In this document: piece after piece, positions 1 through 6,990 of the stretch
How the letters are laid out: each line of letters starts with the position of its first letter
Position numbering within the stretch: position 1 is the first letter of the stretch
From: Candidatus Gastranaerophilales bacterium
Lineage (GTDB): Bacteria > Cyanobacteriota > Vampirovibrionia > Gastranaerophilales > Gastranaerophilaceae
Assembly (NCBI GenBank): GCA_021199975.1
Contig: JAJQHF010000122.1
Span: 1-15,409, forward strand
Length of the DNA stretch: 15,409 nt
Direction of reading: 5' to 3'
Notes under the pieces: model-generated
The model's database searches: none
What the model saw: the letters and a program-made list of their open reading frames with translations, nothing else
What the model was told of the DNA's origin: nothing
Program-made: the position numbers and the translations under genes

Positions 1-65
1 AAACCACCCTTACTTTTATATAAAAACATTTAAATAAAAAAAATTGCTATTTTTTTTAAATTATC

Positions 66-96
66 TTGACATTATTAAAAAAAATAAGAAAATAAT
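66..96 (+). promoter_or_regulatory. Probable promoter of the pentapeptide-repeat gene
   Basis: A perfect TTGACA (66-71) is followed after 19 bp by AATAAT (91-96), five of six matches to TATAAT. The spacing is slightly long and the region is so AT-rich that other -10 boxes (for example TATAAA at 118-123) are possible. Nothing else is recognisable in bases 1-65. The transcript would carry a leader of roughly 90 nt before the start codon at 194. Confidence 0.45.
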
Positions 97-124
97 ATAT
101 TATTAATAAATTATTGTTATAAAA

Positions 125-160
125 TTATACTAATGTGGAATATGAATAAGGTTAGTATAA
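125..160 (+). repeat. 9-bp inverted repeat in the leader of the pentapeptide-repeat gene
   Basis: TTATACTAA (125-133) and TTAGTATAA (152-160) are perfect inverted copies separated by 18 bp. A third partial copy, ATACTAG, follows at 165-171 and could pair with the second arm instead. The element lies between the probable promoter and the ribosome binding site, so it could be an RNA hairpin or an operator. It is all A/T except one G-C pair, so chance occurrence is possible. Confidence 0.4.
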
Positions 161-193
161 AAGGATACTAGCATTTAATAAAGGAGAGTATTA

Positions 194-709
194 ATGTATT
201 CAAAAGAAGAATTAGCAGAATTAATTATCAAAAATCCTGAAATGTATAACGAATATAAAAAATCAGCAGATGAAACGGATTTAACGGAATTGGATTTTTC
301 AAATATTACACTTGAGGAAATTGATTTCTCAAATTCAGAATTGGCAGGTACCTCATTCACGGATGCACATATTTCAAATTGCAATTTCACGGGATGTGAC
401 TTGAATGCTGCAGACTTTACAAGAGCAAATATAATTGAAAGTGATTTTTCCGAAAGTATTTTAAACGGAACAGATTTTAGTTATGCCGCCGTAAATTATT
501 GCAACTTTACAGATGCAGACATGGCAGGTTGTATTGTAAAAGAAGCAGATTTGTCAGACTCCGACTTTTCGGCAAGCCTGAATCTTTCCGCAACAAGAGC
601 TGATGATACCACAATTTGGCCGGATAACGACATGCTTCCTGATGATTTTGATACAAACTATGCAAAAGATGATGAAGAGGAAGAAGCCCAAGAGGTTTCA
701 GATTATTAA
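194..709 (+). CDS. Pentapeptide-repeat protein with acidic C-terminal tail
   Basis: 171 aa. AAGGAGAG (182-189) precedes the ATG closely, fixing the start. Residues 1-22 form a helical cap (EELAELIIKNPEMYNEYKK). From about 34 to 128 the chain is pentapeptide repeats with Phe at the centre of every second pentad: F35, F45, F55, F65, F75, F85, F95, F105 and F125, a strict ten-residue period broken only at 115 (Val). This predicts a right-handed quadrilateral beta-helix of about four to five coils. A TTIWPD cap (139-144) follows, then a tail of mostly Asp and Glu (about 145-171). There is no signal peptide or membrane segment, so it is probably cytoplasmic. Family members include gyrase-protecting DNA mimics (Qnr/MfpA), and an acidic beta-helix would fit that, but most family members have no known role. 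It is transcribed alone and ends at the terminator shared with hppA. Confidence 0.9.
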   Translation: MYSKEELAELIIKNPEMYNEYKKSADETDLTELDFSNITLEEIDFSNSELAGTSFTDAHISNCNFTGCDLNAADFTRANIIESDFSESILNGTDFSYAAVNYCNFTDADMAGCIVKEADLSDSDFSASLNLSATRADDTTIWPDNDMLPDDFDTNYAKDDEEEEAQEVSDY

Positions 710-740
710 ATATTTGCTTATTCTTTAAAATAATAACAAT

Positions 741-778
741 AAAAAAGCAGCTCTTAATTATTTAAGGGCTGCTTTTTT
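741..778. terminator. Bidirectional intrinsic terminator
   Basis: A 17-bp stem (741-757 with 762-778, one G-U pair, loop TTAT) has a GC core (GCAGC/GCTGC) flanked by A6 and T6 runs, so it works in both directions. It lies between the convergent stops of the pentapeptide-repeat gene (709) and hppA (793) and can end both transcripts. Confidence 0.9.
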
Positions 779-792
779 GTATTAATAATAAA

Positions 793-3213
793 TTACTTAT
801 TTGAGGGTATTCGCATTCCATAGAAGGAACGAATTACAAAGAATACCGCTATTATAAATAATATAATTCCCGCATAAGATGCTGTTTCTTTAAATGCAGG
901 CGCAATTGCTATTTCCATAGCCAACAAACCGAATAATGTAGTAAATTTAATAATCGGATTCATTGCGACAGAAGAAGTATCTTTAAACGGGTCACCCACA
1001 GTATCACCTACAACAGTAGCATCATGTAAAGGAGTACCTTTTTCATTCAAATCAACTTCTACAATCTTTTTTGCATTATCCCAACAGCCGCCTGCATTTG
1101 CCATAAATACAGCCTGAAACAAGCCGAAAATTGCTATACCTATCAAATAACTTACAAAGAAGGAAACGGGATTTAAATTTTCAGCCATTGGCGCTGAAAG
1201 ACATGCAAAAGCAAGGGCGAAAGCAAACAATGCAATGAATATGTTTACCATGCCTTTTTGTGCGTATTCCGTACATATTTTAACTACTTCTTTGGAATTA
1301 TCCACATTTGCCTTTTTATCATCACAATCGCCTAATTTTATATTTTTTGAAATATATTCTACGGCTCTATAGGCACCTGTTGTAACAGCCTGCATTGAAG
1401 CTCCGGAGAACCAATATATAACGGCACCGCCCATTAACAATCCTAATATTGTATATGGATTTAACAAATTAAGAATTGCCTCGGGTTCTATATCGAGAGT
1501 TTCTTTTATAACAAGTATCAATGAGAAAATCATTGTAGTAGCACCGACAACGGCTGTACCAATCAGCACAGGTTTTGATGTTGCTTTAAATGTATTTCCC
1601 GCACCGTCATTTTGCTCTAAATACTTCTTAGCCGTTTCAAAATTAGGTTCAAAACCAAATTCATTTTTTATTTCTTCTGAAATACCTGGCACCTCTTCTA
1701 TTAAAGATAATTCATATACGGATTGAGCGTTATCCGTAACCGGCCCATAGCTGTCTACAGCGATAGTAACAGGTCCCATTCCTAAAAATCCGAAGGCAAC
1801 CAAACCAAAAGCAAATACAGAAGAATATATCATAATCCCATCAGGTATATGCAGGCTTGCGAAGTATGAAATTGTCATCAATGCAACTATAACAAGACCT
1901 ATCCAAAATCCCGAAAAATTACCCGATACTATGCCTGACAGTATAGTTAACGAAGCACCGCCTTCTCTTGAAGCTGTAACAACTTCGCTTGTATGCTTTG
2001 CTTTCGGGCTTGTAAAGACCTTTGTAAATTCAGGAATTAAAGCGGCGCCTAATGTTCCGCAGCTTATTATTACCGACAGGGTAAGCCACAATTTATCAGG
2101 CAGAGCGCCCAATAAATACTTGCTTATACAAAAAGTCATGCAAATTGATAATATTGAAGTCATCCAAACTAAATTTGTTAAAGGCGCTTCAAAATCAAAT
2201 TCCTTTTTATTTGCATATAAAATTTTGTTTAAAATTCCGTTAATACCGTAAGCAATAACAGAAGTTATTATCATCAAATATCTCATTACAAAAATCCAGG
2301 TTAATAATTGGATTTGATATTCGGGGAATACACCTAAAAGAATAAAACTTACAAGCGCAACACCTGTTACCCCGTATGTTTCAAATCCGTCAGCAGTAGG
2401 ACCTATAGAGTCACCTGCATTATCACCCGTACAATCGGCAATTACTCCGGGATTACGAGGGTCATCTTCTTTAATACCGAATCGTATTTTCATTAAATCT
2501 GAACCAATATCCGCAATTTTTGTAAAAATACCGCCTGCGACACGTAAAGCAGATGCTCCCAATGATTCACCTATTGCAAACCCTATAAAGCACGCACCTG
2601 CTAAATGTCCCGGAATAAACAACAATATTGAAAGCATTACTATTAATTCAACACTTACAAGCAGTACCCCGATACTCATACCCGCCTTTAAAGGTATATT
2701 TAAAATATCCAAAGGTTTATTTTTAAGCGAAGTAAAAGAAGTTCTTGCATTTGCAAGAGTATTCATTCTTATACCGAACCAGGCCACACCATATGAGCCT
2801 AATATTCCGACCACCGATGCAGCCAGTATAATCAAAACGTTTTTAACGCTCATTTCCTGTAAAAAACCGAAGTAAAAAGCAATACAAACGGCAATTAATA
2901 TTTCAAGAACTATTAAAAATTTACCCTGCTGAACAAGATAAGTTTTACAAGTTTCAAAAATAGTATTGCCTATTTCAATCATACATTTATGAGCTTTAAC
3001 AGATTTTATTTGTTCGTATGCAGCCAAGCCCCAAATCAATCCTAAAAATGAAACAATAATACCTGTGACAAGCAGGTTAAAATTACCGCCTTCTATTTTA
3101 GGAACCTCTAAATTTGCCTCTCCCGCAAAAGCAGGTACACTGACCAAAATAAGCATTAAAAAGGATGCTAATGCTTTCGGCAGTGTTTTAAGGCACTTTT
3201 CAAAAAATGACAT
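793..3213 (-). CDS. hppA: Membrane-bound ion-translocating pyrophosphatase (H+-PPase family), divergent
   Basis: 806 aa, a polytopic membrane protein coupling pyrophosphate hydrolysis to H+ (or Na+) export. Catalytic residues are in place: K232, D235 and D239 (TKIADIGSD), EDDPRNP at 249-255, D260/D264/D268 (ADCTGDNAGD), and DTVGDPFKD at 737-745. The potassium-dependence motif reads GNTFKATSK (539-547), with Lys at the position that is Ala in K+-dependent enzymes and Ser where they have Gly, so a K+-independent pump is likely. Oddities: the usual LVGKVE after D239 is replaced by LMKIRF, and residues 1-30 look like a cleavable signal peptide (hydrophobic core, AFA before GEA), making the protein longer than the common 660-780 aa. 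AAAGGAG lies six bases before the ATG. The response-regulator gene ends 72 bp upstream on the same strand with no clear terminator between, so partial readthrough is possible. Transported ion is not determinable by eye. Confidence 0.95.
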   Translation of the reverse strand: MSFFEKCLKTLPKALASFLMLILVSVPAFAGEANLEVPKIEGGNFNLLVTGIIVSFLGLIWGLAAYEQIKSVKAHKCMIEIGNTIFETCKTYLVQQGKFLIVLEILIAVCIAFYFGFLQEMSVKNVLIILAASVVGILGSYGVAWFGIRMNTLANARTSFTSLKNKPLDILNIPLKAGMSIGVLLVSVELIVMLSILLFIPGHLAGACFIGFAIGESLGASALRVAGGIFTKIADIGSDLMKIRFGIKEDDPRNPGVIADCTGDNAGDSIGPTADGFETYGVTGVALVSFILLGVFPEYQIQLLTWIFVMRYLMIITSVIAYGINGILNKILYANKKEFDFEAPLTNLVWMTSILSICMTFCISKYLLGALPDKLWLTLSVIISCGTLGAALIPEFTKVFTSPKAKHTSEVVTASREGGASLTILSGIVSGNFSGFWIGLVIVALMTISYFASLHIPDGIMIYSSVFAFGLVAFGFLGMGPVTIAVDSYGPVTDNAQSVYELSLIEEVPGISEEIKNEFGFEPNFETAKKYLEQNDGAGNTFKATSKPVLIGTAVVGATTMIFSLILVIKETLDIEPEAILNLLNPYTILGLLMGGAVIYWFSGASMQAVTTGAYRAVEYISKNIKLGDCDDKKANVDNSKEVVKICTEYAQKGMVNIFIALFAFALAFACLSAPMAENLNPVSFFVSYLIGIAIFGLFQAVFMANAGGCWDNAKKIVEVDLNEKGTPLHDATVVGDTVGDPFKDTSSVAMNPIIKFTTLFGLLAMEIAIAPAFKETASYAGIILFIIAVFFVIRSFYGMRIPSNK

Positions 3214-3246
3214 ATCAGTCTCCTTTACAAACCAAATACCATAAAA

Positions 3247-3252
3247 ATTATA
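3247..3252 (-). promoter_or_regulatory. Possible -10 box of hppA
   Basis: On the minus strand a perfect TATAAT lies in the 72-bp gap between the response-regulator stop and hppA, giving a transcript start near 3240 and a leader of about 27 nt. No convincing -35 box is seen 16-18 bp upstream, and the segment is almost pure A/T, so this is tentative. Confidence 0.3.
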
Positions 3253-3285
3253 TATTATTATTTAAATTTTAACCAGCTTTTAAAT

Positions 3286-4005
3286 TTATTTAACTTTTTC
3301 CTCAGCTCCGTCGGGTAGAAGTCTGTAGCCGCCGCCGTAGATTGTTTCTATATATTTTTTACCGCCTGATATTTTATCTAATTTTGCCCTGATATGGCGC
3401 ATGTGAACTCTTATTGTTTCAACGGCATCGTCTGATGAATATCCCCAAACATCGTTTAGTATCTTTGCGCTTGAAACCATATTGCCGTAATTTTGCATTA
3501 AAAGATTTATAATATCAAATTCTATAGGTGTAACTTTTGCTTGTCTGCCTTTTATTTCTACGCTGTAGGTTTCCGGAATTAATGTGACATCACCCTTTGA
3601 CAGCACTTCTTTAACTGCAAGAGATTTAGGAATATTGCTCGAACGTTTTAATAAAGCTTTCACTCTTACTAAAAGTTCCTCCATTTCAAAAGGTTTGACA
3701 AGGTAATCGTCAACTCCTATATTAAATCCTTGCACTTTGTTTTGAAGCATATTTAATGCGGTAAGCATTATAATCGGAATATCTTTTGTCTGTTCATTTT
3801 CTCTTATTCTTTTTGCTACCGTATATCCGTCGACTTCAGGCATCATTACATCAAGAATAATCAAGTCGGGAAGCTCTTGTTTTGCAAGCGCATAACCTTT
3901 ATTGCCGTCTGACGCACATATTACTTTATAGTATGCAAGCTCTAAATTCACCTTAATCAGTTCGTTAATTGCCGCATCATCATCCACTACAAGTATCTTT
4001 ATCAT
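3286..4005 (-). CDS. OmpR/PhoB-family response regulator
   Basis: 239 aa. Residues 1-120 form a CheY-like receiver: acidic pocket D8-D10, phospho-acceptor D52 (LDVMMPEVDG), T82, and K104 in the YLVKPF motif. Residues about 130-231 form the winged-helix DNA-binding domain, with recognition helix AVETIRVHMRHIRAKLD and the C-terminal hairpin YIETIYGGGYRL. It should be a DNA-binding activator or repressor controlled by phosphorylation. No histidine kinase is in the window, so it is an orphan here. A strong GAGGAGGG (4009-4016) lies four bases before its ATG, inside the end of the glycosyltransferase gene. The two genes overlap by 26 bp (3980-4005), so they are one transcription unit and probably translationally coupled. 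Its target is unknown; hppA immediately downstream is a candidate by position only. Confidence 0.95.
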   Translation of the reverse strand: MIKILVVDDDAAINELIKVNLELAYYKVICASDGNKGYALAKQELPDLIILDVMMPEVDGYTVAKRIRENEQTKDIPIIMLTALNMLQNKVQGFNIGVDDYLVKPFEMEELLVRVKALLKRSSNIPKSLAVKEVLSKGDVTLIPETYSVEIKGRQAKVTPIEFDIINLLMQNYGNMVSSAKILNDVWGYSSDDAVETIRVHMRHIRAKLDKISGGKKYIETIYGGGYRLLPDGAEEKVK

Positions 4006-4927
4006 ATACCCTCCTCAACACTACTTTTAGCCAATCATAAAAAGAATGATTGCTGACTGTATTTTTTTTGCCTTTTTCCGCAATTAATTGAGCTAAATTT
4101 AGATTATTAAGGTAAAATCTTATTTTATCAACTAAATCATCGGAAGATTTATAGGTTTCAATTTCATAACCGTCATCAAAATATTTTATTATATTTGGCT
4201 TGTATGGTGCAATCAGAAATCCGCCCGAAGCTGTTATTTCAAGACATCTGTAATTTATTGGTTTAGAAGTTTCATTATCAATATCAATATTAATTTTGGA
4301 GACCGAATAAATTTTAGCAAGTTCACTAGGTGAATTCACATATCCGTTATATGAATTTCTGTATAATTCAAGAAAATAACTATCCAGTAAATTATTTTTA
4401 TATATGTCATCAACACTTTTATAAAAATCAAAAGAACGGCAAAATACAGAAACGGAACCAAAATTACAAATCAAGCGGGACAAAAGCTTTTCTCTATTTT
4501 TATAAGAAGGATTCCCAGCAAATGTTACATTATACTTATACCCCTCAAATCTTGTTTTATACTCTTTGGGATTTACGGAGAAATGAAATTTTGTTTTATT
4601 ATTTTTTGAATCACCGGTAAAAATAAAATGACGTTTACTTGATAAAAAGAATTTAGGAATATCGGAAAGCAATTCTGAACAGTGAATAAAAATTGTTTTC
4701 TCACTTTTATAATCTTTTAAAAATTCTTCCGCTATGAATTTCTGTGTTAAATCAGTCCAAAATATAAAAATTATATCAGGCGATATTTTAATTGTTTCTT
4801 CAAGGGTTAAATCATATATTTTTTTTTCAATAACAAAACATGAAAGTTCTTTAAAAGCGTCTGAAAATCCCTTTGTAATAAATTTCCCTTTATTGTTATC
4901 CGATACAACTATTAAAACCTTTTCCAT
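3980..4927 (-). CDS. CgeB-like glycosyltransferase family protein
   Basis: 315 aa, no signal peptide or membrane segment. The N-terminal half (1-130) looks like the first Rossmann half of a GT-B fold, beginning MEKVLIVVSDN. The C-terminal half holds the signature NYRCLEITASGGFLIA (225-240), the glycine turn followed by a YFDDGYEIETYKSSDDLVDKI stretch (249-269), and a final helix ending near NHSFYDWLK. This order matches the C-terminal domain of the spore-maturation CgeB / Glyco_trans_1_2 group, in which a nucleotide-sugar donor binds. The acceptor is unknown. Sequence between 100 and 200 is weakly conserved to my eye. There is no Shine-Dalgarno sequence before the ATG. Instead a promoter -10 box lies six bases upstream, suggesting a leaderless message. 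It overlaps the response-regulator gene by 26 bp, an unusual pairing. Confidence 0.7.
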   Translation of the reverse strand: MEKVLIVVSDNNKGKFITKGFSDAFKELSCFVIEKKIYDLTLEETIKISPDIIFIFWTDLTQKFIAEEFLKDYKSEKTIFIHCSELLSDIPKFFLSSKRHFIFTGDSKNNKTKFHFSVNPKEYKTRFEGYKYNVTFAGNPSYKNREKLLSRLICNFGSVSVFCRSFDFYKSVDDIYKNNLLDSYFLELYRNSYNGYVNSPSELAKIYSVSKINIDIDNETSKPINYRCLEITASGGFLIAPYKPNIIKYFDDGYEIETYKSSDDLVDKIRFYLNNLNLAQLIAEKGKKNTVSNHSFYDWLKVVLRRVYDKDTCSG

Positions 4928-4933
4928 TCTTAT

Positions 4934-4963
4934 ATTATAACAGAGTATAATTTAAAATGTCAG
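4934..4963 (-). promoter_or_regulatory. Promoter giving a leaderless glycosyltransferase/response-regulator mRNA
   Basis: Minus strand: CTGACA (4958-4963) is followed after 18 bp by a perfect TATAAT (4934-4939). The six bases ATAAGA (4928-4933) then lead directly into the ATG at 4925-4927. Counting -12 to -7 for the hexamer puts +1 on the A of the start codon, and no Shine-Dalgarno sequence is present. Confidence 0.55.
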
Positions 4964-4995
4964 AGAAAATTTAACTGATTATTTAAACAAAAAGA

Positions 4996-5023
4996 AAAAC
5001 ACCTAAAATTTTTTAGGTGTTTT
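4996..5023 (-). terminator. Intrinsic terminator after the ferredoxin gene
   Basis: A 13-bp perfect stem, AAAACACCTAAAA (4996-5008) with TTTTAGGTGTTTT (5011-5023) and a 2-nt spacer, lies 22 bp beyond the ferredoxin stop. On the minus-strand transcript it continues into a U-rich tract. It insulates the ferredoxin gene from the promoter of the next unit. Confidence 0.85.
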
Positions 5024-5044
5024 CTTTGTTTACTATAAATATTA

Positions 5045-5221
5045 TTATTCTATTTCAATAGCATTAACAGGGCAGCAATCAGCAGCTTCTTTAACGCAAT
5101 CTTCATTAGAAGCTACAGCACCATCATTAACTACTGCTTTATCTTCTACTGAAAAAACCGCATCACAAACTGATTCACAAGCACCGCATGCTATGCAGCT
5201 GTCATTAACTGAAACTTTCAT
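5045..5221 (-). CDS. Small [4Fe-4S] ferredoxin
   Basis: 58 aa, found by direct translation. The protein starts MKVSVNDSCIACGACESVC and ends CCPVNAIEIE. Cluster ligands are C9, C12 and C15 (CxxCxxC) plus C50, followed by Pro, the single-cluster [4Fe-4S] pattern. C19 and C42 sit where Thermotoga-type mono-cluster ferredoxins carry a disulfide; C49 is extra. It is a low-potential cytoplasmic electron carrier, typical of anaerobes, whose partners cannot be told from the window. AAGGAG (5228-5233) lies six bases before the ATG. It has its own promoter and a terminator, so it is monocistronic, although nadA, an Fe-S enzyme gene, ends 103 bp upstream on the same strand. Confidence 0.95.
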   Translation of the reverse strand: MKVSVNDSCIACGACESVCDAVFSVEDKAVVNDGAVASNEDCVKEAADCCPVNAIEIE

Positions 5222-5266
5222 TATTTTCTCCTTTTTACTTAACTGTATAACAAAATTAACAAGAAA

Positions 5267-5275
5267 ATTATAACA
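5267..5275 (-). promoter_or_regulatory. Extended -10 promoter of the ferredoxin gene
   Basis: On the minus strand TGTTATAAT reads as an extended -10 element (TGn plus a perfect TATAAT, hexamer at 5267-5272). The start would be near 5260, giving a leader of about 38 nt. The -35 region is weak, which an extended -10 tolerates. Confidence 0.55.
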
Positions 5276-5324
5276 CCAAAATTAATTTTTAAATATCTCT
5301 TTGTTTCAAAAATTAACTAAATAT

Positions 5325-6248
5325 TTATTTTCTTTCAGACAAAAGAAGCATTTTTTCTATACTTCTTTTTGCTTTTTCTGCTGTATTTGTATCAATAAAT
5401 ATTTCATTATTTTCATTTTCAAGAGTATATAAAATATCCTCTAATGTATTACATTTCATATTAGGACATACAATATTATCATTAATAAGAACAAATGTTT
5501 TACCCTGATTATTCTTCATACTGTCACGATTTAATCTGTCAACGACTCCTTTTTCCGTAGCTATGATAAATTTTGTATGGCTGCTCTTTTGAGCAAATTC
5601 CGTAATTTCTTTTGTTGAACCCACAAAATCGGCAAGCTTTGACACCTCGCTGTGACATTCGGGATGTGCAAGGATTAAATAATCGGGATATCTTCTTCTT
5701 GCATTTTCTATATCTTCAACTCTTATTCTTAAATGAGTAGGACAAAAACCGTTGAAAGTAATAACTTCTACATTTTTAAGTTTATATTCAACCCATTTTC
5801 CCAAATATGTATCAGGCGCAAACAAAACTTTATTAACGTTAAGACTTCGTACCACTTCAATTGCATTTGAACTGGTACAGCAGATATCACATTCAGCTTT
5901 AACCTCAGCTGTTGAATTAATATAACAGACAACAGGAATATCGGGATTTTGAGATTTAAATTGTCTTAGATTATTAACATCAATCATATCAGCCATTAAA
6001 CAGCCCGAATTCATGTTTGGCAGAAAGACTCTTTTAGAGGGAGAAAGCAGTTTAGCACTCTGTGCCATAAAATATACACCCGCAAATATAATAATATCAG
6101 CATTTGTTTTAGCGGCCGCTCTGCTTAAATATAAAGAATCTCCTACGAAATCCGACACCTCGTCAATTTCGATATTTTGATAACAATGCGTTAGAATTAT
6201 TGCATTTTTTTCTTTTTTCAATTTGTTAATTTTTTCAACTAAATTCAT
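5325..6248 (-). CDS. nadA: Quinolinate synthase
   Basis: 307 aa, full length for NadA. It condenses iminoaspartate with dihydroxyacetone phosphate to quinolinate in NAD biosynthesis, using an oxygen-sensitive [4Fe-4S] cluster. The three expected cluster cysteines are C83 (NSGCLMAD), C169 (NGFCPTH) and C261 (VCPNMKCNTLED). Active-site landmarks include H21 and Y23 (THCYQ), Y109 in CYINSTAEVKAECD, TSSNA at 125-129, HPEC at 195-198 and GST at 210-212. GAAGGA lies a few bases before the ATG. The SGNH esterase gene ends 46 bp upstream on the same strand with no terminator seen, so the two are probably co-transcribed. nadB and nadC, its usual partners, are not in the window. Several additional cysteines (C22, C108, C120, C123, C124, C266) are not cluster ligands. 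Confidence 0.96.
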   Translation of the reverse strand: MNLVEKINKLKKEKNAIILTHCYQNIEIDEVSDFVGDSLYLSRAAAKTNADIIIFAGVYFMAQSAKLLSPSKRVFLPNMNSGCLMADMIDVNNLRQFKSQNPDIPVVCYINSTAEVKAECDICCTSSNAIEVVRSLNVNKVLFAPDTYLGKWVEYKLKNVEVITFNGFCPTHLRIRVEDIENARRRYPDYLILAHPECHSEVSKLADFVGSTKEITEFAQKSSHTKFIIATEKGVVDRLNRDSMKNNQGKTFVLINDNIVCPNMKCNTLEDILYTLENENNEIFIDTNTAEKAKRSIEKMLLLSERK

Positions 6249-6294
6249 AAAATCCTTCTCGGCTGTCTTTTAGAATTAAATTACAATAGAATTT

Positions 6295-6906
6295 TTAAGT
6301 CAAGCTTAAATACAGATAAATAGCCTGCGCTATTTTTTCGTGTTCTTTTTTTTCGTAATGCAGTCCGTCAACATCAGATACAACGGCAATTTTATCCAAG
6401 TCAATAAATCCGCAGTTATATTTCCCGGCTGTTTTTTTATAAATACCCGAAAGAAGAGCCGATTTTTTGATTGAATTTTTGTCAAATTGGAACGAAAAAG
6501 CCCCTTTTAAAACGTGGTCATTAATTCTTGAAGGAGATACAATAACAATTTTAGCGGCGGGGTTAATATTTTTTGCGCTAAGAACAATATTTTCAATACC
6601 CTTTTCTATATCAAGAGCGGAAACCGCATAAAATTTTTGCAGGTCGTTAATTCCGAGTGCCAAAATTAATATATCGGTATTCTTTTTCATATAACAAGGT
6701 AAAATTTTGTACCCTGTCTGCTCAATACCGTCAGGATTATCTGCAAAACAGGTTCTGTTGTTTAATCCGCCTTCTTCAACTTCATACTTTCCTTTTAGAA
6801 GCTTTTTTAAAATCCCCGTCCATCTGGTGTCCGAATCATATCTTGAACCGTCATGAGGATTATATCCGTATGTATTACTGTCGCCGAAGCATAATATCTT
6901 TTTCAT
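6295..6906 (-). CDS. SGNH/GDSL-family esterase (arylesterase-like)
   Basis: 203 aa, no signal peptide, so probably cytoplasmic. All four SGNH blocks are visible: nucleophile S10 in FGDSNTYG, G47 in EEGGLNNRT, N87 in LGIND, and the D180/H183 pair in DVDGLHYEKKEHEKIA. The order and spacing, and the RWTG segment at 28-31, resemble the Mycobacterium smegmatis acyltransferase/arylesterase group, so hydrolysis of small acyl esters is expected. The natural substrate is unknown. There is no Shine-Dalgarno sequence. A GATAAT (minus strand, 6915-6920) lies eight bases before the ATG, so the message may have almost no leader. It is divergent from the DtxR-family gene, with 84 bp between the start codons, and leads into nadA. 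Confidence 0.85.
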   Translation of the reverse strand: MKKILCFGDSNTYGYNPHDGSRYDSDTRWTGILKKLLKGKYEVEEGGLNNRTCFADNPDGIEQTGYKILPCYMKKNTDILILALGINDLQKFYAVSALDIEKGIENIVLSAKNINPAAKIVIVSPSRINDHVLKGAFSFQFDKNSIKKSALLSGIYKKTAGKYNCGFIDLDKIAVVSDVDGLHYEKKEHEKIAQAIYLYLSLT

Positions 6907-6934
6907 AATTTAATATTATCATAAAATCTTTATT

Positions 6935-6954
6935 TTATGGTATATTATGGTATA
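6935..6954. promoter_or_regulatory. Tandem 10-bp repeat in a divergent promoter region (candidate operator)
   Basis: TTATGGTATA occurs twice back to back (6935-6944, 6945-6954), one helical turn apart, in the 84-bp region between the esterase and the DtxR-family regulator. It overlaps the probable -10 region of the regulator gene (TATAGA, 6951-6956) and the probable -35 region of the esterase. A tandem site on one DNA face is a plausible binding site, perhaps for the adjacent regulator itself. Confidence 0.4.
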
Positions 6955-6990
6955 GAATAAAAAAATTCGCCAAGCCATAAAAGAGGTAGT

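Noticed and set aside
1931..2251. Plus-strand reading frame antisense to hppA
   Set aside because: Shadow of a strongly conserved gene on the other strand; no ribosome binding site and no recognisable protein.
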